17,065 nucleotides of DNA from an uncultured Hungatella sp. (GCA_910588325.1 CAJUPP010000075.1:1-17065); one strand, 5' to 3'. Counted from the first letter of the stretch, positions 7,872 to 15,020 are shown. Notes: generated from the letters alone by a model not told the origin. Translations and numbers: made by a program.

Positions 7872-7912
7872 CATCCGGCCATTTAAAATCGCCTGCGGTA
7901 ATGGGCCGGATG
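7872..7912. other. Imperfect inverted repeat behind the surface-protein genes
   Basis: CATCCGGCCATT (7872-7883) pairs with AATGGGCCGGATG (7900-7912) with one bulge; the loop can form a short CGC/GCG inner stem. No T-run follows on either side, so it is a poor intrinsic terminator. It may protect the 3' end of the upstream transcript or slow polymerase. The rest of the 7801-8043 gap holds an 11-base direct repeat (TAGCTGGTATG at 7798 and 7817) and the sites listed next. Confidence 0.45.
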
Positions 7913-7942
7913 CGTTACTATGCTCCAACATATAGATTATCC

Positions 7943-7977
7943 GGAAAGGGTTGTCAAAGACATTGACAGCCCTTTCC
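7943..7977. repeat. Long inverted repeat just upstream of the GntR-mcsA-mcsB-clpC promoter
   Basis: GGAAAGGGTTGTCAA (7943-7957) faces TTGACAGCCCTTTCC (7963-7977) across five bases; 14 of 15 positions are complementary and the other would be a G-U pair in RNA. No T-run follows on either strand. It ends three bases before the -35 hexamer. It could be a regulator site (inverted TGTCAA/TTGACA halves) or an RNA hairpin ending transcripts from upstream. Neither CIRCE nor the CtsR direct repeat matches it. Confidence 0.6.
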
Positions 7978-7980
7978 ATC

Positions 7981-8027
7981 TTGACGAAAAGAGAGAATTG
8001 TTATACAATTCCTATAACAGTTATAAC
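7981..8027 (+). promoter_or_regulatory. Promoter with overlapping GTTATA/TATAAC palindromes (candidate operator)
   Basis: TTGACG (7981-7986) and TACAAT (8004-8009) are separated by 17 bases, a good sigma-A promoter. GTTATA at 8000-8005 and TATAAC at 8013-8018 form an inverted repeat over the -10 region. TATAAC (8013) and GTTATA (8020) form a second one with a one-base spacer, and GTTATAAC (8020-8027) is itself palindromic. This arrangement at the start site fits repression, most simply by the GntR-type protein encoded directly downstream; that link is inference. Confidence 0.65.
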
Positions 8028-8043
8028 GAAAGACGGTGAGTAT

Positions 8044-8427
8044 ATGATTCTAACAATTGATTTTAACAGTGACGAGGCTTTATACATGCAGCTTCGGAAT
8101 CAGATTATCATCGGCATTGCTACAGGAAGAATCCGGGAGGGAGATACACTGCCTTCTGTCCGTCAATTGGCGGAGCATATCAGTATTAACATGCATACGG
8201 TAAATAAAGCATATTCTGTATTAAGGCAGGAAGGATTCGTGAAGCTGGACCGCAGGAAAGGGGCAGTAATTTCTCTGGATCTGGATAAACAGCGGATGCT
8301 GGAGGAGATGAAGCAGGAGATTGCTGTGGTGATGGCGAAGGGAATCTGCAAGGGAGTCCAGAGAGAAGAGGTTCACAGACTGGTTGATGAGATATATGAT
8401 TTGTTTGCCAATTGGGAGGAGGGATAG
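8044..8427 (+). CDS. GntR-family transcriptional regulator, YtrA type
   Basis: This is a 127-residue DNA-binding protein. Residues 10-78 form the GntR winged helix: LYMQLRNQI, LPSVRQLAEHI, then the recognition region HTVNKAYSVLRQEG and the wing ending in KGAVISL. The remaining 50 residues are a short helical dimerisation part, as in YtrA-type members, which lack the large effector domain of other GntR proteins. The ATG at 8044 has GGTGAG upstream and a promoter at the right distance; the longer upstream TTG frame would begin before the transcription start. It ends two bases before mcsA, so it is the first gene of the Clp operon, in the place where CtsR is found in Bacillus. YtrA regulators usually sit beside ABC transporter genes. 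It probably controls its own operon through the palindromes at 8000-8027. Confidence 0.9.
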   Translation: MILTIDFNSDEALYMQLRNQIIIGIATGRIREGDTLPSVRQLAEHISINMHTVNKAYSVLRQEGFVKLDRRKGAVISLDLDKQRMLEEMKQEIAVVMAKGICKGVQREEVHRLVDEIYDLFANWEEG

Positions 8428-8429
8428 TT

Positions 8430-9014
8430 ATGCTGTGTGAAAGATGTAAGATCCGGGAAGCGAATATACAATATACGGAAGTAATCAATGGTGTGAAAAC
8501 AGAGCACAATTTCTGTGCTCAATGTGCCAGAGAATTAGATGTAGGCCAGTACTCTGCCATTTTTGACGGGGAATTTCCTCTGGTAAAGCTTCTGTCCGGG
8601 CTGTTGGGATGGGAGGAGCCGGTAAAGAAGGAAGGAAAATTTCAGCAGGTGGTGTGTCCCACCTGCGGCACTACGTATGAGGAATTTGTGGAGAACAGCC
8701 GGTTTGGCTGTGGGGACTGCTACAGTGTGTTTGATGTGTTGATTCATGACAATATAAAACAGCTTCAGGGAAGCGACCGCCATAATGGAAAAAAGCCGCT
8801 TATGCAGGCAGGACAGGTGCAAGGCTGCGGTGAGGCAGAAAGTGAGGCGGATTCTGTGACGGCAGGGATTATGGAAAAGGATTCTGTTAAAAGCGAGATA
8901 CGTTCCTGGGAAAGGAAGCTGAAAGAAGCTTTGAAAACAGAGGATTATGAGACGGCGGCTGTGTGCAGGGATAAAATCAGAGCTTTGAAAGAGGGGATAG
9001 AGACAGATGCTTAA
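8430..9014 (+). CDS. mcsA: McsA, zinc-binding activator of the McsB protein arginine kinase
   Basis: This 194-residue protein matches the McsA layout. It has four CxxC pairs, at Cys3/Cys6, Cys29/Cys32, Cys76/Cys79 and Cys94/Cys97, which would bind two zinc ions, and a C-terminal UVR motif (about 157-190) with LKTEDYETAAVCRDKIRAL. In Bacillus, McsA binds and activates McsB and helps bring targets to ClpC. Between these parts lies a less conserved linker (about 110-150). The ATG has a GGAGGAGGG ribosome binding site formed by the end of the regulator gene. Its stop overlaps the start of mcsB by eight bases, which suggests translational coupling and a fixed McsA:McsB ratio. All zinc ligands look present. 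Confidence 0.93.
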   Translation: MLCERCKIREANIQYTEVINGVKTEHNFCAQCARELDVGQYSAIFDGEFPLVKLLSGLLGWEEPVKKEGKFQQVVCPTCGTTYEEFVENSRFGCGDCYSVFDVLIHDNIKQLQGSDRHNGKKPLMQAGQVQGCGEAESEADSVTAGIMEKDSVKSEIRSWERKLKEALKTEDYETAAVCRDKIRALKEGIETDA

Positions 9015-10041
9015 GTGGTTTGAGCGTGAGGAAGAAAACAGACAGAATATTATCAGCAGTAAGATACGTCTGGCACGCAACTGGAGTGAGTATGTGTTCC
9101 CTTCCAGGCTGTCTGATGAAGATGGGCTGGAGATGGTAAAGCGTCTCTGTGATGGTCTTGCCGACCTGGGGGAGCAGGATGGAAGGACGTATGAGACAGC
9201 GTATCTGAATGAATTAAGCGAGGTGGATGTCCGGGCGCTGAAGGAGCGGAGAGTATTGAATGCTTCTGTTTTAGACAGAAAGGCGCCGATGGCGGTTATG
9301 GTTTCTCAGGAAGAGGATTTGAGCCTGATGTTTAACGGGACGGATCATATTCGGATTCAGGGCTTGTCCACAGGTCTTCATCTGCAGGAACTGCTGAAGG
9401 CGGTCAATCAGGTGGATGATTTTATCAATGCCAGGTTTTCTTATGCATTTGATGAGAAATATGGATATCTTACTTCGTTTCCTACCAATGTGGGGACGGG
9501 GATGCGGGCAGCAGTTATGGTTCATCTTCCAAGTTTGTCTTTGGGAAAGAAATTCCCTGCCATATTGAGCAATATGGGGCGGTTTGGAGTTTCCATACGA
9601 GGGGCCTATGGAGAAGGACGGGAGAATTATGGGTCCATCTATGAGGTGACCAATCAGAAGACTATGGGACAGACGGAAAAGGAGCTGGCTGAGCTGGTGG
9701 GGAAGGTGGCCCAGCAGCTGAATGACCAGGAGAATCAGGTGCGGACTCTGACATTGAAGAATCATCAGCTGGAACGGGAGGATGAGGCGTATAAGTCCTA
9801 TGGGGTTCTTAAGTTTGCGAGGCGGCTGGCTATGAAGGAGGCTATGACGTATCTATCCCAGCTGATGGCAGGGATTACAGATGGGTTGATAAAGACCAGT
9901 GAGCCCTTTTCGATTTATCGGTTGATGCTGGGGATTCAGACGGCCAATCTGCAGAAATTGTCGGATCGGCCTTTGGGAAAAGAGGAATTGGATGTGGCCA
10001 GGGCCGGGTATCTCAGGGATGAATTGCCGGAACTGGTTTAG
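9007..10041 (+). CDS. mcsB: McsB-family protein arginine kinase homologue with altered active-site motifs
   Basis: This 344-residue protein belongs to the guanidino phosphotransferase family. In Bacillus, McsB phosphorylates arginines on damaged proteins and so marks them for ClpC-ClpP. The fold signatures are clear: SSKIRLARN (17-25), the FPTNVGTGMRA segment (158-168), IRGAYGEG and a C-terminal SYGVLKFARRL helix. However, key catalytic positions differ. The usual NEEDH motif is NGTDH (110-114), so both acidic residues are gone. The cysteine of CPTNVGTG, essential in Bacillus as Cys167, is Phe158. The first Arg of the nucleotide-binding SxRxR motif is Lys19. Glu206, matching the second catalytic Glu, and the Arg of GMRA remain. 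Either the kinase is weak or dead and acts as an adaptor, or this lineage uses altered chemistry. Position between mcsA and clpC supports orthology. Confidence 0.9.
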   Translation: MLKWFEREEENRQNIISSKIRLARNWSEYVFPSRLSDEDGLEMVKRLCDGLADLGEQDGRTYETAYLNELSEVDVRALKERRVLNASVLDRKAPMAVMVSQEEDLSLMFNGTDHIRIQGLSTGLHLQELLKAVNQVDDFINARFSYAFDEKYGYLTSFPTNVGTGMRAAVMVHLPSLSLGKKFPAILSNMGRFGVSIRGAYGEGRENYGSIYEVTNQKTMGQTEKELAELVGKVAQQLNDQENQVRTLTLKNHQLEREDEAYKSYGVLKFARRLAMKEAMTYLSQLMAGITDGLIKTSEPFSIYRLMLGIQTANLQKLSDRPLGKEELDVARAGYLRDELPELV

Positions 10042-10110
10042 GAAAAAGATATTCAGGCTGGAGTGGGAAGAGGACTTCGAAAGAATATTGAGAAATCAGG
10101 AGGAATTGGA

Positions 10111-12606
10111 ATGATAGATCGTTTTACAGCGAAGGCCAGGGAGGCAATTGGACTGGCGGTGGATGCGGCTGAGACGTTGGGACATAATTATGTAGGGACA
10201 GAGCATCTTCTGATCGGTCTTTTGCAGGAAGGTACTGGCGTGGCAGCCAAGGTTTTGGAAGAATGCGGGGTGATGGAGGACAAGGTGATGGAGCTGGTGA
10301 GCCAGCTGATTACTCCCAGTCAGCCGGTTCGTCTGGTAGAGCAAAATACGTATACCCCCAGCGCGAAGAGGGTGATTGAGAACAGTTACCGAGAGGCAGT
10401 GCGGTTTAAGGCGCCTCTCATTGGGACGGAACATATTTTGATTGCCATTATCAGGGAGAGTGACTGTGTGGCTTCCAGGCTTTTGAATACCATGGGAGTC
10501 AGCATTCAGAAACTTTATATGGACCTTTTGTCTGCTATGGGCGAGGATGCTTCGGCCGGGAAGAGGGAAGAACTGCAGACTAGGAATGCCAAGGGAAGAG
10601 CCAGCACGCCGGTATTGGACAACTATAGCCGGGATTTGACGGCTTTGGCGAAGGAAGGAAAACTGGATCCGGTCATCGGCAGGGAGTCGGAGATTCAGAG
10701 GGTGATCCAGATTTTAAGCCGCCGTACGAAGAATAACCCCTGCCTTATCGGGGAGCCTGGCGTTGGAAAGACCGCTGTGGTGGAAGGCCTGGCCCAGATG
10801 ATTGCGGCGGAGGATGTGCCGGAGACCATCGCAGGGAAACGGGTGGTGACACTGGACCTGTCCGGAATGGTGGCTGGATCAAAGTACCGGGGAGAGTTTG
10901 AAGAGAGGATCAAGCGAGTTCTGGCAGAGGTGATGGAGGATAAAGGAGTTCTCCTGTTTATTGATGAGATTCATACCATTATCGGAGCCGGAGGGGCAGA
11001 GGGAGCTTTGGATGCTTCCAATATTTTAAAGCCTTCTCTGGCTAGAGGAGAGCTGCAGTTAATCGGCGCTACTACCATTGAAGAGTATCGGAAATATATT
11101 GAAAAAGATTCTGCCCTGGAGCGCCGGTTCCAGCCAGTGACAGTGGAGGAGCCTACAGAAGAGGAATCATATGAGATTTTAAAGGGGCTTAGGGAAAAAT
11201 ATGAGGAGCACCATAAGGTAAGCATTACCGATCAGGCACTGCAGGCAGCGGTGAAGCTGTCAGCACGGTATATCAATGACCGCTTCCTTCCGGATAAGGC
11301 CATTGATGTGATTGACGAGGCGTCCTCTAAGCTCCGCCTGACCAATTTTGTGGAGCCGGAGGAGATCAAGAGTCTGGAGAAGGATATCGAGACCTTAGAG
11401 CGGCAGAAGGAAAAGGCGATTGTAGCCGAGGCTTATGAGAAGGCCGGGGACATCAAGAGAAAACAGGAAAAGAAACGGGACAGAATCGCAAAGATTCGTG
11501 ATAAGTGGCAGAAGGAGAAGTACACCAGGAAGCTGGTGGTGGGAGAGAATGAGGTGGCAGATGTGGTTTCCGGCTGGACCAAGATTCCGGTTCGAAAGCT
11601 GGAGGAAGAAGAATCACAGAGGCTGAAAAAGCTGGAATCCATTTTACATGAACGGGTTGTGGGGCAGGAGGAAGCAGTGTCTGCGGTTTCCAGGGCCATC
11701 CGCCGGGGAAGGGTGGGACTTAAGGATCCCAAACGTCCTATTGGTTCCTTTCTGTTTTTGGGACCTACAGGTGTGGGAAAAACAGAGCTGTGCAAATCTC
11801 TGGCGGAAGCGATGTTCGGCACAGAAAATGCCCTTATCCGGGTTGATATGTCCGAATATATGGAGAAGCACAGCGTGTCAAAGATGATCGGGTCACCGCC
11901 AGGATATGTAGGATATGATGAGGGCGGACAGCTGAGTGAGAAAGTGCGGAGAAATCCTTACTCTGTGATTTTATTTGATGAGATTGAGAAGGCCCACCCG
12001 GATGTGTTCAATATCCTGCTTCAGGTTCTGGACGATGGGCATATTACGGATGCTCAGGGGCGGAAGATTAATTTTAAGAATACGATTTTGATTATGACTT
12101 CCAATGCGGGAGCGGAAAATATTATTTCTCCCAAACGGCTGGGCTTTATGTCTGTGGATGATGCCAAGGAAAACTATAAGTTTATGAAGAGCAGGGTTAT
12201 GGAAGAGGTGAAGCGGTTATTTAAGCCGGAGTTTATCAACCGTATTGATGAGATGATCGTATTCCATCCGCTGATTAAGGAGAACATGAAGGATATCGCT
12301 TCCATTATGCTGAATGCCATTAATAGGCGGACCAGACAGCAGATGGGAATCACGCTTCATGTGTCGGAAGAGGGACGGGATTTCCTGATTGAGAAAGGGT
12401 ATGATGAGAAGTATGGAGCACGCCCGCTGCGCAGAACGATTCAAAATCAGCTGGAAGATAAGCTGGCAGAGAAGATTTTGGATGGGGCTGTGAAGGAAGG
12501 CGATGAGGTTGATGTGATAAAGGCAGAAGAGGGGTTGGATTTTGTTTCCCGGACGGATAAAAAGGAGAACAAGGAAGAGACCCTTGGGGCAGTTGCAAAG
12601 GTATAA
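10111..12606 (+). CDS. clpC: ClpC, AAA+ unfoldase of the ClpCP protease
   Basis: This 831-residue ATPase unfolds proteins and feeds them to ClpP. Order of parts: two Clp N-domain repeats (1-150); first AAA domain with Walker A GEPGVGKT (214-221) and Walker B LLFIDE (281-286); a middle domain with a UVR-like helix (AEAYEKAGDIKRKQ); second AAA domain with GPTGVGKT (551-558) and VILFDE (619-624); a C-terminal small domain. LGF at 677-679 is the ClpP-docking tripeptide, so it should work with a protease ring encoded elsewhere. Glu31 and Glu107 match the Glu residues that bind phosphoarginine in Bacillus ClpC. The ATG at 10111 is chosen over an upstream GTG because AGGAGG precedes it and it matches the family start. 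It is the last gene of the operon; only a weak hairpin (12635-12654) follows. Confidence 0.96.
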   Translation: MIDRFTAKAREAIGLAVDAAETLGHNYVGTEHLLIGLLQEGTGVAAKVLEECGVMEDKVMELVSQLITPSQPVRLVEQNTYTPSAKRVIENSYREAVRFKAPLIGTEHILIAIIRESDCVASRLLNTMGVSIQKLYMDLLSAMGEDASAGKREELQTRNAKGRASTPVLDNYSRDLTALAKEGKLDPVIGRESEIQRVIQILSRRTKNNPCLIGEPGVGKTAVVEGLAQMIAAEDVPETIAGKRVVTLDLSGMVAGSKYRGEFEERIKRVLAEVMEDKGVLLFIDEIHTIIGAGGAEGALDASNILKPSLARGELQLIGATTIEEYRKYIEKDSALERRFQPVTVEEPTEEESYEILKGLREKYEEHHKVSITDQALQAAVKLSARYINDRFLPDKAIDVIDEASSKLRLTNFVEPEEIKSLEKDIETLERQKEKAIVAEAYEKAGDIKRKQEKKRDRIAKIRDKWQKEKYTRKLVVGENEVADVVSGWTKIPVRKLEEEESQRLKKLESILHERVVGQEEAVSAVSRAIRRGRVGLKDPKRPIGSFLFLGPTGVGKTELCKSLAEAMFGTENALIRVDMSEYMEKHSVSKMIGSPPGYVGYDEGGQLSEKVRRNPYSVILFDEIEKAHPDVFNILLQVLDDGHITDAQGRKINFKNTILIMTSNAGAENIISPKRLGFMSVDDAKENYKFMKSRVMEEVKRLFKPEFINRIDEMIVFHPLIKENMKDIASIMLNAINRRTRQQMGITLHVSEEGRDFLIEKGYDEKYGARPLRRTIQNQLEDKLAEKILDGAVKEGDEVDVIKAEEGLDFVSRTDKKENKEETLGAVAKV

Positions 12607-12819
12607 TACGATAATCGAACGTTTAAAATGATTTGCAGAAGGGATAAATTCTGCTGGCTATTTGGAGAAAGTTTGTGTATAATTGTAGGTAGTATCAGCC
12701 TGTTTGGAAGCAGTTGAAAGAAGGCAGAGGAGCCTGGATGTGCCGGGATGCAGTGCAGATGATTTTAATGCAGTATAAAAGAGGGTAAGCGACAGAAAGA
12801 ACACTAGGAGGACGAAAAA

Positions 12820-13233
12820 ATGCCGGTAATTGATGAATTGATCCGTGCAGAAGCAGACGGAAGCTTAAGTTTTGGAAATTACAAGCTGGAGAAGAAAACG
12901 AAGCTAGACAATTTTGAGCAGAATGGAGACTTGTATAAAATCAAGACATTCCATGAGATTACTAAGCTGGAGAGAAACGGAATGTTTGTGTATGAGTCGG
13001 TTCCGGGAACGGCTGTGAAGAACTTTGTGGCAGAGGACTGGGGCGTGGAGTTTGAGGTAGAAGGCGCCAGAGATGTGCAGATTACGGTACAGCTGGAAGA
13101 TGATAAAGCATATGAGGTGTTTGTTGACGGCGTGGCAGTAGGCGGCATGAAGACCAATATGAGCGGGAAGTTAAACTGCAGTGTGGAGTTAAGTGAAGGT
13201 GTCACTGCGAAGGTTAAGATTATAAGAGAATAA
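12820..13233 (+). CDS. Small conserved protein of unknown function (often labelled 'endosialidase' in Lachnospiraceae)
   Basis: This 137-residue soluble protein has no signal peptide, membrane helix or catalytic motif that I can identify. The sequence begins MPVIDELIRAEADGSLSFGN, which I recall from many Lachnospiraceae genomes under the name endosialidase; nothing here supports a sialidase fold or Asp-box motifs, so I do not adopt that function. The composition and alternating hydrophobic pattern suggest an all-beta fold, with strands around ITVQLEDDKAYEVFVDGVAV. The ATG follows AGGAGG by nine bases, and a terminator follows the stop, so it is probably a single-gene transcript. Its promoter is not clear; a TATAAT at 12678-12683 lacks a good -35. 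The 213 bases before it contain no gene I can support. Confidence 0.85.
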   Translation: MPVIDELIRAEADGSLSFGNYKLEKKTKLDNFEQNGDLYKIKTFHEITKLERNGMFVYESVPGTAVKNFVAEDWGVEFEVEGARDVQITVQLEDDKAYEVFVDGVAVGGMKTNMSGKLNCSVELSEGVTAKVKIIRE

Positions 13234-13259
13234 ATAAGAATCCGCAATTGTGGAATCAG

Positions 13260-13306
13260 AAAAGGTCCTTGCAAGAAATATCAGTTTTCGGCAGGGGCCT
13301 TTTTTC
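13260..13306 (+). terminator. Rho-independent terminator behind the small conserved gene
   Basis: AAAAGGTCCTTGC (13260-13272) pairs with GCAGGGGCCTTTT (13291-13303), including two G-U pairs; the loop can form an extra GAAA/TTTTC pairing. A run of T completes it. Confidence 0.85.
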
Positions 13307-13339
13307 CAGCAGTTTTGACGAATGAAAGGGGGGATAGGG

Positions 13340-13361
13340 ATGCTGTACATATGCTGTACAT
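13340..13361 (+). repeat. 11-bp tandem duplication
   Basis: ATGCTGTACAT occurs twice in direct succession at 13340-13350 and 13351-13361, just behind a GGGGGG stretch. Eleven is not a multiple of three, so the duplication shifts any reading frame that starts before it. It sits at the head of the decayed-looking frame described next. Confidence 0.85.
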
Positions 13362-13984
13362 ATCACACAGCTATGGAAGAGGAAAATGCAGGTACAGTGT
13401 ATGGGGAAACCTAAAGATTGGAAGTCCGAAGCTCATGGAATACTATGGCGCTCCATCTGGCAGACCTGTGTCTGGTCATGTGGATCGGAAGGGTTCTGGA
13501 TGAGTGCTCCATGATATGGCTGGAACGGTCTATGCCCGGGCTTTTAGCAGTGGTTATGGTTACGATCTGCCTGGATTATGTCTTGATAAGCGTTGCCAGA
13601 AAAAAGTACAGAGAGTATTACGAGGAGAATAGCGGTACGCAATAAGGACAGAATATCAGCACCCAGGCAAAGGATGCATCTGCTGGCAAGGATATCCGCC
13701 TGTACAGGCTGTTTGGCTTGTTTCTGTCGAAATATGAGGAATCCATAAAGGGAAGAGATCAGCTGTTTGGCAGGATTCATGCCTGGTATCAGCTACGGGG
13801 GATCGTCGGCAGCTTTTTAAGCTGGGAGAATCAATGGACCGGTGAAATGGAGGGCGACTTCGTTCCTGGGGAGACGAAAAAGAAGGAGGAATCGGCAGAG
13901 GAGGAGAGGAAAAATAAGGCAAAGCTGGATATGAAAATAGACAGCTGTCCGGCAGGCCTGCCTGTCAACGGAATATGCATGTAA
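13340..13984 (+). pseudogene. Possible decayed gene of unknown function with two in-frame TAA stops
   Basis: The 690 bases between the terminator at 13306 and the next gene hold no secure intact gene. One frame, starting at ATG 13340 behind a G-rich ribosome-binding-like stretch, runs 214 codons with only two stops, TAA at 13412 and TAA at 13643; about ten would be expected by chance. The middle piece (13415-13642) encodes a hydrophobic segment, MPGLLAVVMVTICLDYVLIS, followed by basic ARKKYREYY, which looks like a membrane helix. The last piece (13646-13981) is charged, with a Lys/Glu-rich stretch (KKKEESAEEERKNK), and has no good start of its own. I recognise no family. An intact small membrane protein starting at ATG 13445 is the alternative reading. 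Downstream, GGAGG and the next ATG follow directly. Confidence 0.4.
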
Positions 13985-13996
13985 AATGGAGGAACA

Positions 13997-14836
13997 ATGA
14001 GAGAGGTAAAGATCGGAGCGCCGGGGTATATTTTGTTAAATGAGATGGCAAAGGATATGGAGGGCACCTTAAAGCGGGTAGCGGCTTTGGGGTTTGACGG
14101 TATTGAGATTACCGGATTTTTTGGAAAGACAGCACAGGAAATTCGAAAAGCCTGTGCAAAGGCAGGTATTGAGCCGTTTGGCTGTTTTGTATCGGCAACA
14201 GAAATTCTGAAAAAGGAACCGGTAACGGGCAGCGGCAATTGGGGCGATTTCGCCTGTGCATTCGTGCTGCCTGGCGAAACACAGAGGGAGGCTTTGGAAT
14301 ATTTAAAAGGGATCGGTCTGGAATATGTAGGGCTTTTAACTCCCAATGTGCCGCTTACGGAAGAGATGATTGAGGATATGCGACAGGTTTCCAGTCTGGT
14401 GGGGGAATATGGAATGAAACTGCAGTATCACAATCATAATTATGAATTTATCAACATGGAAAACGGAAAATATCGGATGGATCTTGTTATGGAATCGGTG
14501 CCAGAGGGACTTTTATTCGAGCCGGACTTGGGATGGATGGAGATCGGAGGAGCCTTTGGAGAAGATATGATTCGAAAATATGCGAATCGGATTGAGATTG
14601 TACATTTAAAGGATTATTACCGCATGGGGAACCCAAGGGAGTGGAATAAGGAGTACGTTTTCCGGCCCACCGGGTATGGGTGTGTGCAGTGGGAAAAACT
14701 GATTCCGCTCTGTGAGGAACTGGTTAAGCCAAAATGGTATGTGACAGATCATGATAAGTCCTATGAGGGCTGTGATATTTATGAAGAACTGAAGATGTCA
14801 TTGGATTTTGTGAAGAACAGTTTAAGATACTGCTGA
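13997..14836 (+). CDS. Sugar phosphate isomerase/epimerase-like TIM-barrel protein
   Basis: This 279-residue cytosolic protein belongs to the AP-endonuclease 2-like TIM-barrel superfamily (IolE, xylose isomerase-like). The substrate is not determined; such enzymes commonly act on inositol- or ketose-derived sugars in carbohydrate use. Visible motifs are GFDGIEITGFFG near the N-terminus, LQYHNHNYEF, LLFEPDLGWM and IEIVHLKDYY, which supply the His, Glu and Asp ligands for a divalent metal. Near the C-terminus, where many relatives have a Glu-Gln-Asp stretch, this one has YVTDHDKS. The ATG follows GGAGG by five bases. No transporter or kinase for sugars adjoins it, so the neighbourhood gives no clue to the substrate; it seems to be a single gene with its own terminator. 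Confidence 0.85.
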   Translation: MREVKIGAPGYILLNEMAKDMEGTLKRVAALGFDGIEITGFFGKTAQEIRKACAKAGIEPFGCFVSATEILKKEPVTGSGNWGDFACAFVLPGETQREALEYLKGIGLEYVGLLTPNVPLTEEMIEDMRQVSSLVGEYGMKLQYHNHNYEFINMENGKYRMDLVMESVPEGLLFEPDLGWMEIGGAFGEDMIRKYANRIEIVHLKDYYRMGNPREWNKEYVFRPTGYGCVQWEKLIPLCEELVKPKWYVTDHDKSYEGCDIYEELKMSLDFVKNSLRYC

Positions 14837-14851
14837 CAGCGTAATGCAGGG

Positions 14852-14911
14852 CCTCTGTCGCATGGTAACGACACTAATTTGTGAGTTGCCGTGGGCAGAG
14901 GTTTTGTTTTT
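14852..14911 (+). terminator. Rho-independent terminator behind the isomerase-like gene
   Basis: CCTCTGTCGCATGGTAAC (14852-14869) pairs with GTTGCCGTGGGCAGAGG (14885-14901), with several G-U pairs and a slight irregularity. TTTTGTTTTT follows directly. Confidence 0.82.
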
Positions 14912-14955
14912 GGGGAAAGGTTTTATAAGAGAATAGGGATATCTTCGGTTAGAGC

Positions 14956-14984
14956 TTGACGTATGGAGGAAATTCTCGTATTCT
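14956..14984 (+). promoter_or_regulatory. Sigma-A type promoter for the peroxiredoxin gene
   Basis: TTGACG (14956-14961) and TATTCT (14979-14984) with a 17-base spacer. The predicted transcription start, near 14991, makes the GTG at 14994 an unlikely start codon and supports the ATG at 15021. Confidence 0.7.
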
Positions 14985-15020
14985 AAGAAAGAAGTGAGTA
15001 AAAGACAGGAGGAATTGGTT

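Noticed and set aside
7943..7977. CIRCE element or CtsR box in front of the Clp operon
   Set aside because: The sequence lacks the CIRCE TTAGCACTC/GAGTGCTAA arms and the direct GGTCAAA repeat of CtsR; only an inverted TGTCAA/TTGACA is present.
7951..8043. N-terminal extension of the GntR regulator from a TTG codon
   Set aside because: It would begin inside the inverted repeat and before the predicted transcription start; ATG 8044 matches the family start and has a binding site.
10063..10110. N-terminal extension of ClpC from a GTG codon
   Set aside because: AGGAGG precedes the ATG at 10111, and the Clp N-domain begins there in all family members I know.
12635..12654. Hairpin GCAGAA/TTCTGC behind clpC as terminator
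   Set aside because: Only six pairs and no T-run; too weak to call, though no better terminator is seen for the operon.
13643..13645. Programmed read-through of the TAA stop in the decayed frame
   Set aside because: The context (CAA TAA GGA) does not match known read-through signals, and an earlier stop at 13412 also breaks the frame; decay is simpler.
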